Of a DNA stretch of 50,313 nucleotides, positions 25,692-34,315 are shown one piece after another (positions within the stretch are counted from its first letter, which is position 1; each line of letters starts with the position of its first letter). Origin of the DNA: Pelagibacteraceae bacterium AG-359-O02 (GTDB lineage: Bacteria; Pseudomonadota; Alphaproteobacteria; Pelagibacterales; Pelagibacteraceae); assembly GCA_003280485.1 (NCBI GenBank), contig QCEU01000008.1, forward strand, positions 1 to 50,313, read 5' to 3'. Under the pieces are notes generated by a model. That model did not search any database. It had not been told where the DNA came from and worked only from the letters and a program-made list of their open reading frames with translations. Both the position numbers and the translations under genes were made by a program.

Positions 25692-26438
25692 TCAATTTTT
25701 TTTTATATCCCCATCATTAGCATGAACATGATCGTGCTTATGTTCATAAATTGAAAGAGTTTGAGAGGCTTGTTCGCCAAACAATGCTTTGTATTCACTA
25801 TTTTTTGCAACTTCTTTAGGTGAACCTGAACAACAGACATGACCATTTAAACAAACAACATGATCGGTAGCGCTCATTACTGTATGTAAGTCATGGGATA
25901 TTAATAAAATACCGCAATTTAATTTTTCTGAAATTTCTTTAATTAATTCATACAAGGCAATTTCTCCTGTAAAATCTACACCTTGAACTGGCTCATCAAG
26001 CACTAACAATTCAGGTTTTTTTGAAATAGCTCTGGCAAGTAACACTCTTTGAAATTCTCCACCTGATAAATTTCCCAAACTTTTATCTTTTAAATTAATT
26101 ACTCCAGTTAATGAAAGTGCTTCATCAATTACGTCTTCTGTAAGATTATCTGTTAAAAGCATAAAATCTCTAACTCTTAGAGGAAGTGTCCAATCTATTG
26201 ATATTTTTTGTGGAACATAACCAATATTATTTGTGAATTTTTCAACTTGACCCTCAATATTTTTAAATAAACCTAGAGCAATTTTAGCAGTTGTGCTTTT
26301 ACCAGAACCATTAGGACCAATTAAGGTAACAATTTTACCTTTTTCGACTTGCAAAGAAACACCTTGAACAAGCCACTTTTGATTTTGTTGAAAACCAACA
26401 TTGTTTAATTTTACTAAAATATTATTTCCCATGCTCAT
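25692..26438 (-). CDS. znuC: Zinc ABC transporter ATPase ZnuC
   Basis: A 248-residue ATPase with Walker A GPNGSGKST, Q-loop YVPQK, signature LSGGEFQRVLLARAI, Walker B LLVLDEPVQGVD and switch histidine in SHDLHTVM. The C-terminus carries a histidine-rich tail, EHKHDHVHAND, often seen in ZnuC and probably zinc-binding. Start at 26438; a second ATG two codons later is equally possible. Divergent from znuA across a 73-base control region. Confidence 0.94.
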   Translation of the reverse strand: MSMGNNILVKLNNVGFQQNQKWLVQGVSLQVEKGKIVTLIGPNGSGKSTTAKIALGLFKNIEGQVEKFTNNIGYVPQKISIDWTLPLRVRDFMLLTDNLTEDVIDEALSLTGVINLKDKSLGNLSGGEFQRVLLARAISKKPELLVLDEPVQGVDFTGEIALYELIKEISEKLNCGILLISHDLHTVMSATDHVVCLNGHVCCSGSPKEVAKNSEYKALFGEQASQTLSIYEHKHDHVHANDGDIKKN

Positions 26439-26459
26439 TTATTCACTTGACTTAAATAT

Positions 26460-26490
26460 GTTATATTATTACACAACGTTATATTATAAC
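26460..26490. promoter_or_regulatory. Tandem Zur-box-like palindromes between znuC and znuA
   Basis: GTTATATTATAAC at 26478-26490 is a perfect 13-base palindrome matching the core of the known Zur box (GTTATA-N-TATAAC). A second copy at 26460-26472, GTTATATTATTAC, has one mismatch in its right arm; the two centres are 18 bases apart. Both sit in the divergent spacer and could control the two transcripts together. Confidence 0.8.
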
Positions 26491-26511
26491 AATTAACAAT
26501 AACCAAATATT

Positions 26512-27606
26512 ATGAAAAATCTAAAAAAATCTTCAATAATCTTAACAATACTATCATTTTTAACTTTATTTACATCAGCAAATGCCGACATCAAAGTCGT
26601 TGCATCAATTAAGCCAATACACTCTTTAGCTAGCTATTTAATGGATGGTGTAGCTAAACCAGATTTAATAGTTGAAGGATACGCTTCACCACATGGATTT
26701 GCCATGAAACCCTCGCATGCAAAAATGTTACAAGATGCTGACATTGTTTTTTGGGTAGGTGAAGATTTAGAAAATTTTTTAGAAAAACCGTTAGACTCAA
26801 TTGCTAATGAGGCAGAAAAAATTGAGTTATTAGAGATTAAAGGTTTAGTTAAATTAAAATTTAGAGAGAGAAATATTTTTGATGACCATGACGATCACGA
26901 TGATCATGATGATCACGGACACAAGAAAAAAGATGATCACGATGATCATGACCATGCAAAAAAAGAAGATGGGCATAAAGAGGACGATCATGACGATCAT
27001 GGACATAAGAAAAAGGATGACCACGATGATCATGACCATGCAAAAAAAGAAGATGGGCATGATGACCATGATGATCATGATGGACACGAAGGACACCACC
27101 ACGGTGAATTTGATCCACATATTTGGTTAGACCCAATTAATGCAAAAGTTATTTTATTTGAAATGTCTAAGCACTTAATTGAAAATGACCCAACAAATGA
27201 AGCTGCTTATAGAGCAAATTTAAGTAAGGCTTATAAAGAAATTGATAAACTTACAAAAGATGTAACTGCAGAACTTAATGAAAGTACTGCCTCGATCGTT
27301 TTTCACGACGCTTACCAATACTTTGAGAAAAGATTTAATGTAAATATATTAGGAGCTTTCACAGTTAATACAGATGTATTACCTGGTGCGGAACAACTTT
27401 CAGAAATCAGAGAAGTAATTGAGCACGATAAAGTAGCTTGTGTATTTTCTGAGCCTCAATTTAATCCAGACATCATTAAAGCTGTTGCAAAAGATATGAA
27501 TATTAAAACCGGTATTGTTGATCCGTTGGGTGCAACTTTAACTCCTGGAAAAGGTTTATATTTTGATTTAATAAAAAATATGTCAAAATCCTTTAAAGGA
27601 TGTTAA
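26512..27606 (+). CDS. znuA: Zinc-binding periplasmic protein ZnuA with duplicated His/Asp-rich loop
   Basis: A 364-residue cluster 9 metal-binding protein. A signal peptide ends near residue 25 (SANA). The zinc ligands are expected at the His in IKPIHSL, the His of DPHIWLDP, the His of VFHDAYQYF and an acidic residue near the C-terminus in GIVDPLG. Between residues about 124 and 200 is a His/Asp-rich loop that in this family captures zinc and hands it to the binding site; here it is enlarged by a tandem 28-residue duplication. A histidine-rich loop distinguishes zinc carriers from manganese carriers. First gene of a four-gene operon. Confidence 0.95.
   Translation: MKNLKKSSIILTILSFLTLFTSANADIKVVASIKPIHSLASYLMDGVAKPDLIVEGYASPHGFAMKPSHAKMLQDADIVFWVGEDLENFLEKPLDSIANEAEKIELLEIKGLVKLKFRERNIFDDHDDHDDHDDHGHKKKDDHDDHDHAKKEDGHKEDDHDDHGHKKKDDHDDHDHAKKEDGHDDHDDHDGHEGHHHGEFDPHIWLDPINAKVILFEMSKHLIENDPTNEAAYRANLSKAYKEIDKLTKDVTAELNESTASIVFHDAYQYFEKRFNVNILGAFTVNTDVLPGAEQLSEIREVIEHDKVACVFSEPQFNPDIIKAVAKDMNIKTGIVDPLGATLTPGKGLYFDLIKNMSKSFKGC
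26899..27066 (+). repeat. Tandem 84-base repeat (28-residue His/Asp unit) inside znuA
   Basis: Two units, 26899-26982 and 26983-27066, encode residues 130-157 and 158-185 of ZnuA. Each reads DDHDDHGHKKK, then DDHDDHDHAKKEDGH; only the final two residues differ (KE versus DD). DNA differences are mainly third-position, so the duplication is fairly young and is a likely site of length variation. Confidence 0.9.
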
Positions 27607-27614
27607 TTTAATTA

Positions 27615-28589
27615 ATGGAAGAAACTAACAAACAAGTTCCTGTTACTGTTTTAACAGGCTTTTTAGGTGCTGGAAAAACTACTCTTTTAAATAGAATATT
27701 AACTGAGCAGCATGGCAAAAAATATGCTGTAATAGTTAATGAATTTGGTGAGCAGGGCATTGATAACGATTTAGTTGTTGATGCTGATGAAGAGGTGTTT
27801 GAAATGAACAACGGTTGCATTTGTTGTACTGTAAGAGGAGACCTAATCAGGATTTTAAGTGGTCTTATGAAACGAGCGGATAAGCTTGATGCAATCATAG
27901 TAGAAACAACAGGATTAGCTGATCCAGCTCCTGTTGCACAAACTTTTTTTGTAGATCAAGATGTTGCTGATCGTACAAAGTTAGATGCAATTGTTACAGT
28001 TGCTGATGCTGTTCATTTAAGTACACAATTAACAGATCATCACGAAGCAGAGGAGCAAATTGCCTTTGCAGACGTTGTATTATTAAACAAAATAGATCTT
28101 GTTGATGAGAGTGGATTAGAAGTTGTTAAAGAAAGAATTAAAAAAATTAATCCTTTCGCAAAAATTATAAATACAACCAAATGTGGAGTATCTTTAAATG
28201 AGATTTTAAATCTTGATGCATTTAGTTTAAAACGTGTTTTAGATGTTGAGCCTGATTTTCTAACATCAGATCATGACCATGAGCATGATGATGATGTAAC
28301 TAGCTTATCATTTGTCTCTGATACCCCTTTAGACATGGAAAAGTTTCAAGATTGGTTTAGTAAACTATTACAAACCAAAGGTCAGGATATTTTAAGAACC
28401 AAAGGTATACTTGACTTTACAGGAGAAAGTGATCGATATGTATTTCAAGGTGTACATATGCTTATGGATGCCTCACCAATGGGTAAATGGCCTGAGGGAA
28501 AAGAACGAAGTTCTCGACTAGTCTTCATTGGTCGAAACCTAGAAAGTATGAATTTAAAAGAAGGATTTGAAAACTGTAAATCGGCATGA
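27615..28589 (+). CDS. COG0523 (CobW/ZigA-type) zinc metallochaperone GTPase
   Basis: A 324-residue G3E-family GTPase. Walker A is GFLGAGKT (15-22), the metal-binding CxCC motif lies in GCICCTVRGDL (Cys68, 70, 71), the acidic VETTGLADPAP and the guanine-specific NKID follow. A short histidine stretch DHDHEHDDD precedes the C-terminal CobW_C domain, which ends with GRNLESM. Members in Zur-controlled operons load zinc onto client proteins under zinc shortage; cobalamin-related CobW is the other branch, but no cobalamin genes are near. Begins 8 bases after znuA and overlaps the next gene by 4 bases. Confidence 0.88.
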   Translation: MEETNKQVPVTVLTGFLGAGKTTLLNRILTEQHGKKYAVIVNEFGEQGIDNDLVVDADEEVFEMNNGCICCTVRGDLIRILSGLMKRADKLDAIIVETTGLADPAPVAQTFFVDQDVADRTKLDAIVTVADAVHLSTQLTDHHEAEEQIAFADVVLLNKIDLVDESGLEVVKERIKKINPFAKIINTTKCGVSLNEILNLDAFSLKRVLDVEPDFLTSDHDHEHDDDVTSLSFVSDTPLDMEKFQDWFSKLLQTKGQDILRTKGILDFTGESDRYVFQGVHMLMDASPMGKWPEGKERSSRLVFIGRNLESMNLKEGFENCKSA

Positions 28590-29629
28590 AGGCTGATACA
28601 AGTCAATTCCCAGAATTAGATAAGACTAAATTTGAACAAAGAGGAACAGAGTTTAAACTTGGAATTCCTGTAACTAATGCGGTTACAGTTGGTAACTCAA
28701 TAGCAGTTGGATTTGGTGATGGCACAGTAAGAATTTTTACATCTGGCAAAAGTTCTGAACCAATAAAAGCTCACAAAGGCATTGTACTCTGCATGTCTAA
28801 AGATGGTGATAATATTTTAACTGGTGGAGATGATGGTCGATTTTTAAAAATTTCCCTTGATGGAAAGATTAGTGAGATTGGTAACTTTGGTACGCGTTGG
28901 GTAGATCATGTTACAGCAAATAATGGAAGTCTAGTTTGTTCATCTGGAAATATTGTTTATCTTTGGTCGCCAAATCATAAAGAGCCAAAATTATTTGAGC
29001 ATAATAGCACTATTGGAGGTATAGCATTTGATGCTAAAGGCAGAAGATTGGCAGTTTCTCGTTACGGAGGAGTAACTCTTTGGAAAAAAGATTATAGCAA
29101 CAAATGGAATTCATCAGAATTAAATTGGAAGGGTTCTCATAACAAAGTAATTTTTAGTCCTGATGGTAAATACCTGGTAACATCAATGCAGGAAAACCAA
29201 CTACATTTTTGGCGATTAAAAGACAAAATTGACTCAGCAATGTCTGGATATGGTGCAAAAATTAAAAGTTTTGCCTTCGTAGATGACTCAAAATATTTAG
29301 CTACATCAGGAGCTAAAGAAGCAGTATGTTGGCCATTCGATGGAGATGGACCAGTAGGTCGAGAACCCATTTGTCTTCCTTATGTAGGAAATAAATTAGT
29401 TACATTCGTTGAACCATTCCCAAATGAAAATGCAATTTTAACTGGGTTAAGTGACGGTTCGGTTTTTTTGTCAGAAATCGAAAAGGCAAGCAATACAATT
29501 ATTATTCGAAGCTTTACAGAATTTGAAGTTTCTGCCATTGCAGTAACCAAAGATTGCTCACATCTATTAATTGGTGACATGGGAGGAAATATTTTATGGA
29601 CATCGATTTGGGATGAGGAAAAAAAATAA
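28586..29629 (+). CDS. WD40-repeat beta-propeller protein in the zinc operon
   Basis: A 347-residue protein with recurrent blade-like segments such as VGFGDGTVRIF, LTGGDDGRFLKI, FSPDGKYLVTS, LHFWRLKD and LTGLSDGSVFLS, i.e. WD40-type repeats forming probably one seven-bladed propeller. No signal peptide is visible, so it is likely cytoplasmic, and no catalytic motif is seen. Propellers usually act as binding platforms. ATGA overlap with the COG0523 GTPase gene suggests the two proteins are made together; a role as client or partner of the GTPase is inference. Confidence 0.85.
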   Translation: MKADTSQFPELDKTKFEQRGTEFKLGIPVTNAVTVGNSIAVGFGDGTVRIFTSGKSSEPIKAHKGIVLCMSKDGDNILTGGDDGRFLKISLDGKISEIGNFGTRWVDHVTANNGSLVCSSGNIVYLWSPNHKEPKLFEHNSTIGGIAFDAKGRRLAVSRYGGVTLWKKDYSNKWNSSELNWKGSHNKVIFSPDGKYLVTSMQENQLHFWRLKDKIDSAMSGYGAKIKSFAFVDDSKYLATSGAKEAVCWPFDGDGPVGREPICLPYVGNKLVTFVEPFPNENAILTGLSDGSVFLSEIEKASNTIIIRSFTEFEVSAIAVTKDCSHLLIGDMGGNILWTSIWDEEKK

Positions 29630-29632
29630 TTT

Positions 29633-29896
29633 ATGTTTAATAAAAAGAAACCTAACGCTGAAACTATTAGAAATTTAAAACATTTATTTTCAAAAAAACA
29701 TCAAATTCCAGAAAAATCTATTTTAAGCATGGCTGAGTTAAGTTGTCATGAACCTAATTGCCCTCCTATAGAGACAATAATAACTGAAAGATCTGAGGAT
29801 GGAAAAGTTAGGAATTGGCGTATAGCAAAGCCCATTAATGAAATTAAAGAAATTGATATTGATAATTTAAACGAAAAGCACAATCACAAACATTAA
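29633..29896 (+). CDS. Small Cys/His protein at the end of the zinc operon
   Basis: An 87-residue cytoplasmic protein, unnamed as far as I can tell. The centre has SCHEPNCPPIETIITE, a C-H-x3-C pattern that could bind a metal, and the C-terminus ends in NEKHNHKH, four residues of histidine and lysine suited to metal capture. It follows the WD40 gene by 3 bases and is the last gene of the znuA operon. Metal binding and function in zinc handling are inferred from composition and place. Confidence 0.72.
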   Translation: MFNKKKPNAETIRNLKHLFSKKHQIPEKSILSMAELSCHEPNCPPIETIITERSEDGKVRNWRIAKPINEIKEIDIDNLNEKHNHKH

Positions 29897-29910
29897 ACTA
29901 ATTATTAAGT

Positions 29911-31131
29911 TTACTTAAACTCTTTATTGTCCGATTTAACGCTTTCCTTAAATCTATCTAAGAAATCAGGGATAGCACTTTTAACTCTATGCCAAGTTGG
30001 TATAAAAGGTGTATCCATTGGATTTTCAAAGAATGACTCACCAGCTTTCATTATATTCAAAGCAAATAACTCAACTGTTTTTTCCTCATTGTGAGAGTCA
30101 AACTTTAATCCGTTCATTTGAGCATCGCTTCTATAAATATCAATTAAATCTAAAGCAGATCTATAATAAGTCGCTTTAATTGATCGAAAAGTTTCTTTGC
30201 TAAAAGAATAACCTTGTGTTGCTAGTTTTCTTACTAATGTTTTAATTATATCAATAGACATTTTAGATAACCCTTTTGAACTATCCTTGATAGATAATAT
30301 CTGATGTTTATGATCATAATTATCAGCTAATTCTACTTGGCATATGTTGTTAGATGAATAATTTCTCTGCATTTCAGATAAAATAGCAATTTCAATTCCC
30401 CAATCTGATGAAATTCTAAGTTCTGGTAAAATATTTCTTCTAAATGAAAATTCTCCAGCTAATGGGTATTTAAATGACTTCATAAAGTCTATGTAATCAC
30501 TTTTACCTATTGTTTTTTCCATTGCCGTTAGAAGTGGGTTAACAAGTAATCTAGCTACTCTTCCATGCATTTTATTATCAGCAATTCTTGGATAATAACC
30601 TTTGCAAAATTCATAATTAAATAATGGGTTTTCTACAGGATAAAAAAGTTTTGCTAACAACCTCCTATCATAAGTTTTTATATCACAATCATGTAAAGCA
30701 ACAGATCTAGCTTCATCTCTAGCTATTGCCATGCCAATGCAATACCAAACATTTCTTCCTTTACCCATTTGTTTCGGCGCAAGATCTATACCTTTTAATT
30801 CCTTATCTAATTTTTTTAATTTAGGACCATCATTCCATAAAATAGAAAAAGGTGTTTTTAACTTTTTAAAAAATTTCCATGCTTTTTTGGCTTGTGCTTT
30901 ATTCGCTTGATCTAAGCCAATTATCACATGATTAAGATATTTAGTTTTGCTTATTTCATTTACAATGTTTGGTAATGCGTCTCCTTCAAGTTCTGAATAA
31001 AGACAAGGTAAAATTAATTCTAATTTTCTCTCTTTAGAAAATTTTAATAAGTCTTTTTCGATTTGCTCAGTACTGCGTATCGAAAAATCGTGAAGATTTG
31101 CTACTATTCCGTTTTGAGAAAAATCACCCAT
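29911..31131 (-). CDS. gpgS: Glucosyl-3-phosphoglycerate synthase GpgS
   Basis: A 406-residue GT81-family glycosyltransferase. The GT-A nucleotide-sugar region begins at LELILPCLYSELEG, the metal-binding DxD is in SVALHDCDIKTYDR, and PLAGEFSFRR with SSDWGIEIAI matches the acceptor side of GpgS/MpgS enzymes. It transfers glucose from a nucleotide donor to 3-phosphoglycerate, giving glucosyl-3-phosphoglycerate, the precursor of the compatible solute glucosylglycerate. The phosphatase that completes the pathway is the gene immediately upstream, 14 bases away. Donor preference (glucose or mannose) is not certain by eye. Confidence 0.85.
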   Translation of the reverse strand: MGDFSQNGIVANLHDFSIRSTEQIEKDLLKFSKERKLELILPCLYSELEGDALPNIVNEISKTKYLNHVIIGLDQANKAQAKKAWKFFKKLKTPFSILWNDGPKLKKLDKELKGIDLAPKQMGKGRNVWYCIGMAIARDEARSVALHDCDIKTYDRRLLAKLFYPVENPLFNYEFCKGYYPRIADNKMHGRVARLLVNPLLTAMEKTIGKSDYIDFMKSFKYPLAGEFSFRRNILPELRISSDWGIEIAILSEMQRNYSSNNICQVELADNYDHKHQILSIKDSSKGLSKMSIDIIKTLVRKLATQGYSFSKETFRSIKATYYRSALDLIDIYRSDAQMNGLKFDSHNEEKTVELFALNIMKAGESFFENPMDTPFIPTWHRVKSAIPDFLDRFKESVKSDNKEFK

Positions 31132-31145
31132 ATTTATAAATTAAT

Positions 31146-31937
31146 TTATTTATTTATTTTATCCATTGCCTTTTTGACCACCTCAATCCATCCCTCTGGA
31201 GCCTTTTTATTAGTATAGATTTTATTTTTGTTATTAATTTTGATGGATCTATTTGAAACAATACAGGGATATTTCACGACTTTTAACATACTTAAATCAT
31301 TCTGATTATCACCAACAGCAATGGTTGTAATCTTATTTTTATTAACTGATTTAATAAAATTTAATGTTTTTTTAATTGCCATACCTTTATTTACATTATC
31401 GCCTAAATTCATTACTCTGCCTCCTTGTTGAATACCTAAACCTGCCTTGTAAGTTTTTTTAAATAATAATTTTTTTAGTTTATTATCTCCTTTAAAAATA
31501 AAAGGATAAGTAAACTTCCGTTTTGAACTAGCGATTAAATCCTTTCCTTTTAAACCTAAAATTTTAGATTTTTTTTTATTGCTCATTTTATATAAAAAAT
31601 CACATTTTATTAAAATCTCTTTACTCATATTTTTTAAAAAAATTTTCAAAATTATATTTTTATCACGAGCTATTGTAACTTTTTTTGGAAGCTTTCTTTC
31701 GATCGTATTTAGATTATGAATTTCAGAACCATTTTCGCTTATAAAAGGAAGTTTAATTTTTAACTTCTTAATAAAATTATTTATCTCTAACTCTGTTTTA
31801 CTTGAATTAGGAATTATAAAATTACTATCTTTAGTAATTTTTTTAATAAGTGATTTAGCTTTTTCGAATTTGAAATTTTTAGTATTTAATAAAGATCCGT
31901 CAAGATCAGTAAAAATTATTATGTTATTTTTCATCAA
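31146..31937 (-). CDS. HAD-IIB phosphatase, glucosyl/mannosyl-3-phosphoglycerate phosphatase type
   Basis: A 263-residue HAD phosphatase of class IIB. The nucleophile motif is IIFTDLDGSLL near the start, motif II-like IPNSSKT follows, a conserved SENGSEI segment lies at about residue 75, and the metal-binding motif is AVGDNQNDLSML. These match the mannosyl-3-phosphoglycerate phosphatase family. Paired with gpgS it would release glucosylglycerate. Two methionines at the start make the exact first residue uncertain by one. Confidence 0.85.
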   Translation of the reverse strand: MMKNNIIIFTDLDGSLLNTKNFKFEKAKSLIKKITKDSNFIIPNSSKTELEINNFIKKLKIKLPFISENGSEIHNLNTIERKLPKKVTIARDKNIILKIFLKNMSKEILIKCDFLYKMSNKKKSKILGLKGKDLIASSKRKFTYPFIFKGDNKLKKLLFKKTYKAGLGIQQGGRVMNLGDNVNKGMAIKKTLNFIKSVNKNKITTIAVGDNQNDLSMLKVVKYPCIVSNRSIKINNKNKIYTNKKAPEGWIEVVKKAMDKINK

Positions 31938-31979
31938 AGTGAATTTAGGCTTATTAATTCTTAAATAAAATGAATATTA

Positions 31980-33425
31980 TTATGTTTCTACAATAAGTGT
32001 ATCTTTAGAACCACCACCTTGAGAACTATTTACAATTGTACTGCCTTTTCTTAAAGCTACCCTAGTTAGTCCACCGGTGCTTACGTATGTAGTTTTTCCG
32101 CTTAAAACAAAAGGTCTTAAATCAAGGTGTCTAGGTTCTATATCATCTTCAGTTATTGTTGGAGCTGTTGACAGAGTTTCTAATGGTTGAGCAATATACT
32201 CTCTTGGATTTTTCTTAATTTTGGCAATTACTTCCTCTCGTTCTTTTTTTGGAGCTTTTGGACCAATCATAATTCCATAACCTCCAGATGCATTAGCAGG
32301 CTTTACAACTAATTTACCAATATTTTCAATTACATAATCTCTCTCAGATTTGTTATGGCAAAGGTATGTTTCTACTTGATTTAAAATAGGTTGTTCTCCC
32401 AAATAATAAACTATCATTTTATTTACGTAAGAATAAACAACCTTGTCATCAGCTACACCTGTTCCAATTGCATTAATAATACCGACATTTCCCTTCCGCC
32501 AACTTTTAAAAAGTCCAGGAACGCCAATTAATGATCCTTTAAAAAAAACTTTTGGATCTAAAAAATTGTCATCTAATCGCCTATAAATACAATCAACCTT
32601 GAGGGGTCCCTTGACTGTCTTCATATAGACAATATCATTTTCAACAAACAAATCTTTTCCTTCCACTAAAGCTATACCCATTTGCTCTGCTAAAAACGAA
32701 TGTTCAAAGTAAGCTGAATTATAAATACCAGGTGTTAAAACAACCATGTGAGGATTTGATGTTTTCTTAGGGATACATTCAACCATGCAATTAAATAATT
32801 TGTTTGTATATTGGTGAATAGAAGCAACTTTATACCTTGTAAATAATTCTGGAAAAACATCTCTCATTACCATTCTATTCTCAAGCATGTAAGAAACACC
32901 TGATGGAACTCTTAAATTATCCTCTAAAACTAAATAATCACCATTGGTATTTCTTATTAAATCAACTCCTGAAATATTTGACCAGGCTTTATGTTTGGGT
33001 GAAAATCCATCACATTCTTTTACATAGAATGGAGATTTAAAAATTATTTCTTTTGGTACTACATTATCTTTAAAAATTTTCTTTTGATTATAAACATCAT
33101 CAATAAATAGATTTAAGGCTTTCACTCTTTGCTGCAAGCCTTTTGAAACTTTGTTCCATTGTTTTTTTGGTATTATTCTAGGAATTATATCCAATGGCCA
33201 TTTTTTTTCTTCTGCACGATTGTTAGCAGCATAAACTCTAAAATTTATTCCTCTTGCACTAATTGTACTTTGGCAGTTCTTTTCTATTTCCTGAAGTTTT
33301 TTCTTACCATATCTTTCTAGGATACCTGAAATTATAGTTGCATGTTTTCTTAGCTTATTATCTTTTGTGAAATAACCATCATAAGCATTTTTAGCATTAT
33401 AGTTTTTCCATAGTTTAGAGACCAT
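31980..33425 (-). CDS. Circularly permuted ATP-grasp type 2 protein
   Basis: A 481-residue protein of the DUF404/DUF407 family (circularly permuted ATP-grasp). Typical segments are YAYDGYF-like NAYDGYFTKDNKLR near the start, VLEDNLRVPSGVSYMLENR, LTPGIYNSAYFEHSFLA, VDCIYRRLDDNFLDP, NAIGTGVADDK, and VVKPANASGGYGI, the glycine-rich ATP loop. Such enzymes probably form amide bonds to unknown peptides or proteins. In most genomes it lies with an alpha-E protein, a transglutaminase and an Anbu-type peptidase; only the peptidase is here, divergent and 112 bases away. Confidence 0.88.
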   Translation of the reverse strand: MVSKLWKNYNAKNAYDGYFTKDNKLRKHATIISGILERYGKKKLQEIEKNCQSTISARGINFRVYAANNRAEEKKWPLDIIPRIIPKKQWNKVSKGLQQRVKALNLFIDDVYNQKKIFKDNVVPKEIIFKSPFYVKECDGFSPKHKAWSNISGVDLIRNTNGDYLVLEDNLRVPSGVSYMLENRMVMRDVFPELFTRYKVASIHQYTNKLFNCMVECIPKKTSNPHMVVLTPGIYNSAYFEHSFLAEQMGIALVEGKDLFVENDIVYMKTVKGPLKVDCIYRRLDDNFLDPKVFFKGSLIGVPGLFKSWRKGNVGIINAIGTGVADDKVVYSYVNKMIVYYLGEQPILNQVETYLCHNKSERDYVIENIGKLVVKPANASGGYGIMIGPKAPKKEREEVIAKIKKNPREYIAQPLETLSTAPTITEDDIEPRHLDLRPFVLSGKTTYVSTGGLTRVALRKGSTIVNSSQGGGSKDTLIVET

Positions 33426-33537
33426 AACGAGATAATGTTTAATAATTGGATAGAATAAGCAAATGCATAATAGATATAGCAGTTATGCTTTTAATAGATT
33501 ATTAATTAATGTTATAATTCAATAGTAAATTATTCAA

Positions 33538-34272
33538 ATGACTTATTGTATTGGCATTAAAGCACAAGATGGATTAGTTTTTGCGTCAGACTCGAGAACG
33601 AATGCTGGTTTAGATAACGTAAATATTTACTCAAAAATGTTCACGTACGATGTAGGTGACAGAACAATTATTATTGTTACTTCAGGTAATTTAGGAACTT
33701 CTCAGGCAGTTTATAAATCAATTCAAAATGATTTGAAGAAATCCTCTGGAATAATGAATTTGAATACTTGCGAAAATTTCGATCAGATTGCTTCATATAT
33801 TGGTTCATTGAATATTGAACATTCAGCACCTAAAGGTATTAACACAGACACAGTATTATTGGGATCTACTTTTGTTATTGGTGGTCAGATTAAGGGACAA
33901 CCAATGGAATTATACTTAGTTTATCCTCAAGGAAATTATATAAGACCTGCCGATAGCAAGCCATATCTAGTTATTGGTGAAGTTAAATACGGGAAACCAA
34001 TTTTAGATAGAGTTATTAAACCCGAAGTCACTGTTGGTGATGCATCAAGATGTGCTTTAATATCAATGGACTCAACATTAAAAAGTGACTTAACTGTTGG
34101 TCCACCAATTGATTTTACGGTTTATAGAAAAGACCAATATAAAATTGCATCACAAAAGTGCTTAAATCTTACTGATGATGAGTATTCAAAAGTCTGTAAT
34201 CAATGGTCAAATGGTATTTTTAAAATCTTTGACTCTTTTCCACGTTTTGAGTGGGAAGATAAAAATAAATAA
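33538..34272 (+). CDS. Anbu-type proteasome-like peptidase (BPH family)
   Basis: A 244-residue Ntn hydrolase. The initiator Met is followed by Thr, expected to be the N-terminal nucleophile after Met removal. Counting from it, Asp17 in FASDSRTNAGLDN and Lys32 in YSKMF correspond to the proteasome catalytic Asp17/Lys33 pair. VTSGNLGT and the C-terminal PPIDFTVYRKDQ match Anbu, the ancestral beta-subunit-like peptidase. These form open-ring oligomers with unknown substrates. It starts on the opposite strand to the ATP-grasp gene, sharing a 112-base spacer. Confidence 0.9.
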   Translation: MTYCIGIKAQDGLVFASDSRTNAGLDNVNIYSKMFTYDVGDRTIIIVTSGNLGTSQAVYKSIQNDLKKSSGIMNLNTCENFDQIASYIGSLNIEHSAPKGINTDTVLLGSTFVIGGQIKGQPMELYLVYPQGNYIRPADSKPYLVIGEVKYGKPILDRVIKPEVTVGDASRCALISMDSTLKSDLTVGPPIDFTVYRKDQYKIASQKCLNLTDDEYSKVCNQWSNGIFKIFDSFPRFEWEDKNK

Positions 34273-34315
34273 ATATTCTATTTGAAATAAATCTTAAATA
34301 ATATCTAATAGATGT

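Noticed and set aside
26854-27136. Several 80-90 residue open frames on both strands over the znuA histidine loop, plus a CRISPR-like look
   Set aside because: They are by-products of the repetitive GAT/CAT codons. The repeat has no spacers, only two units, and is in frame within znuA.
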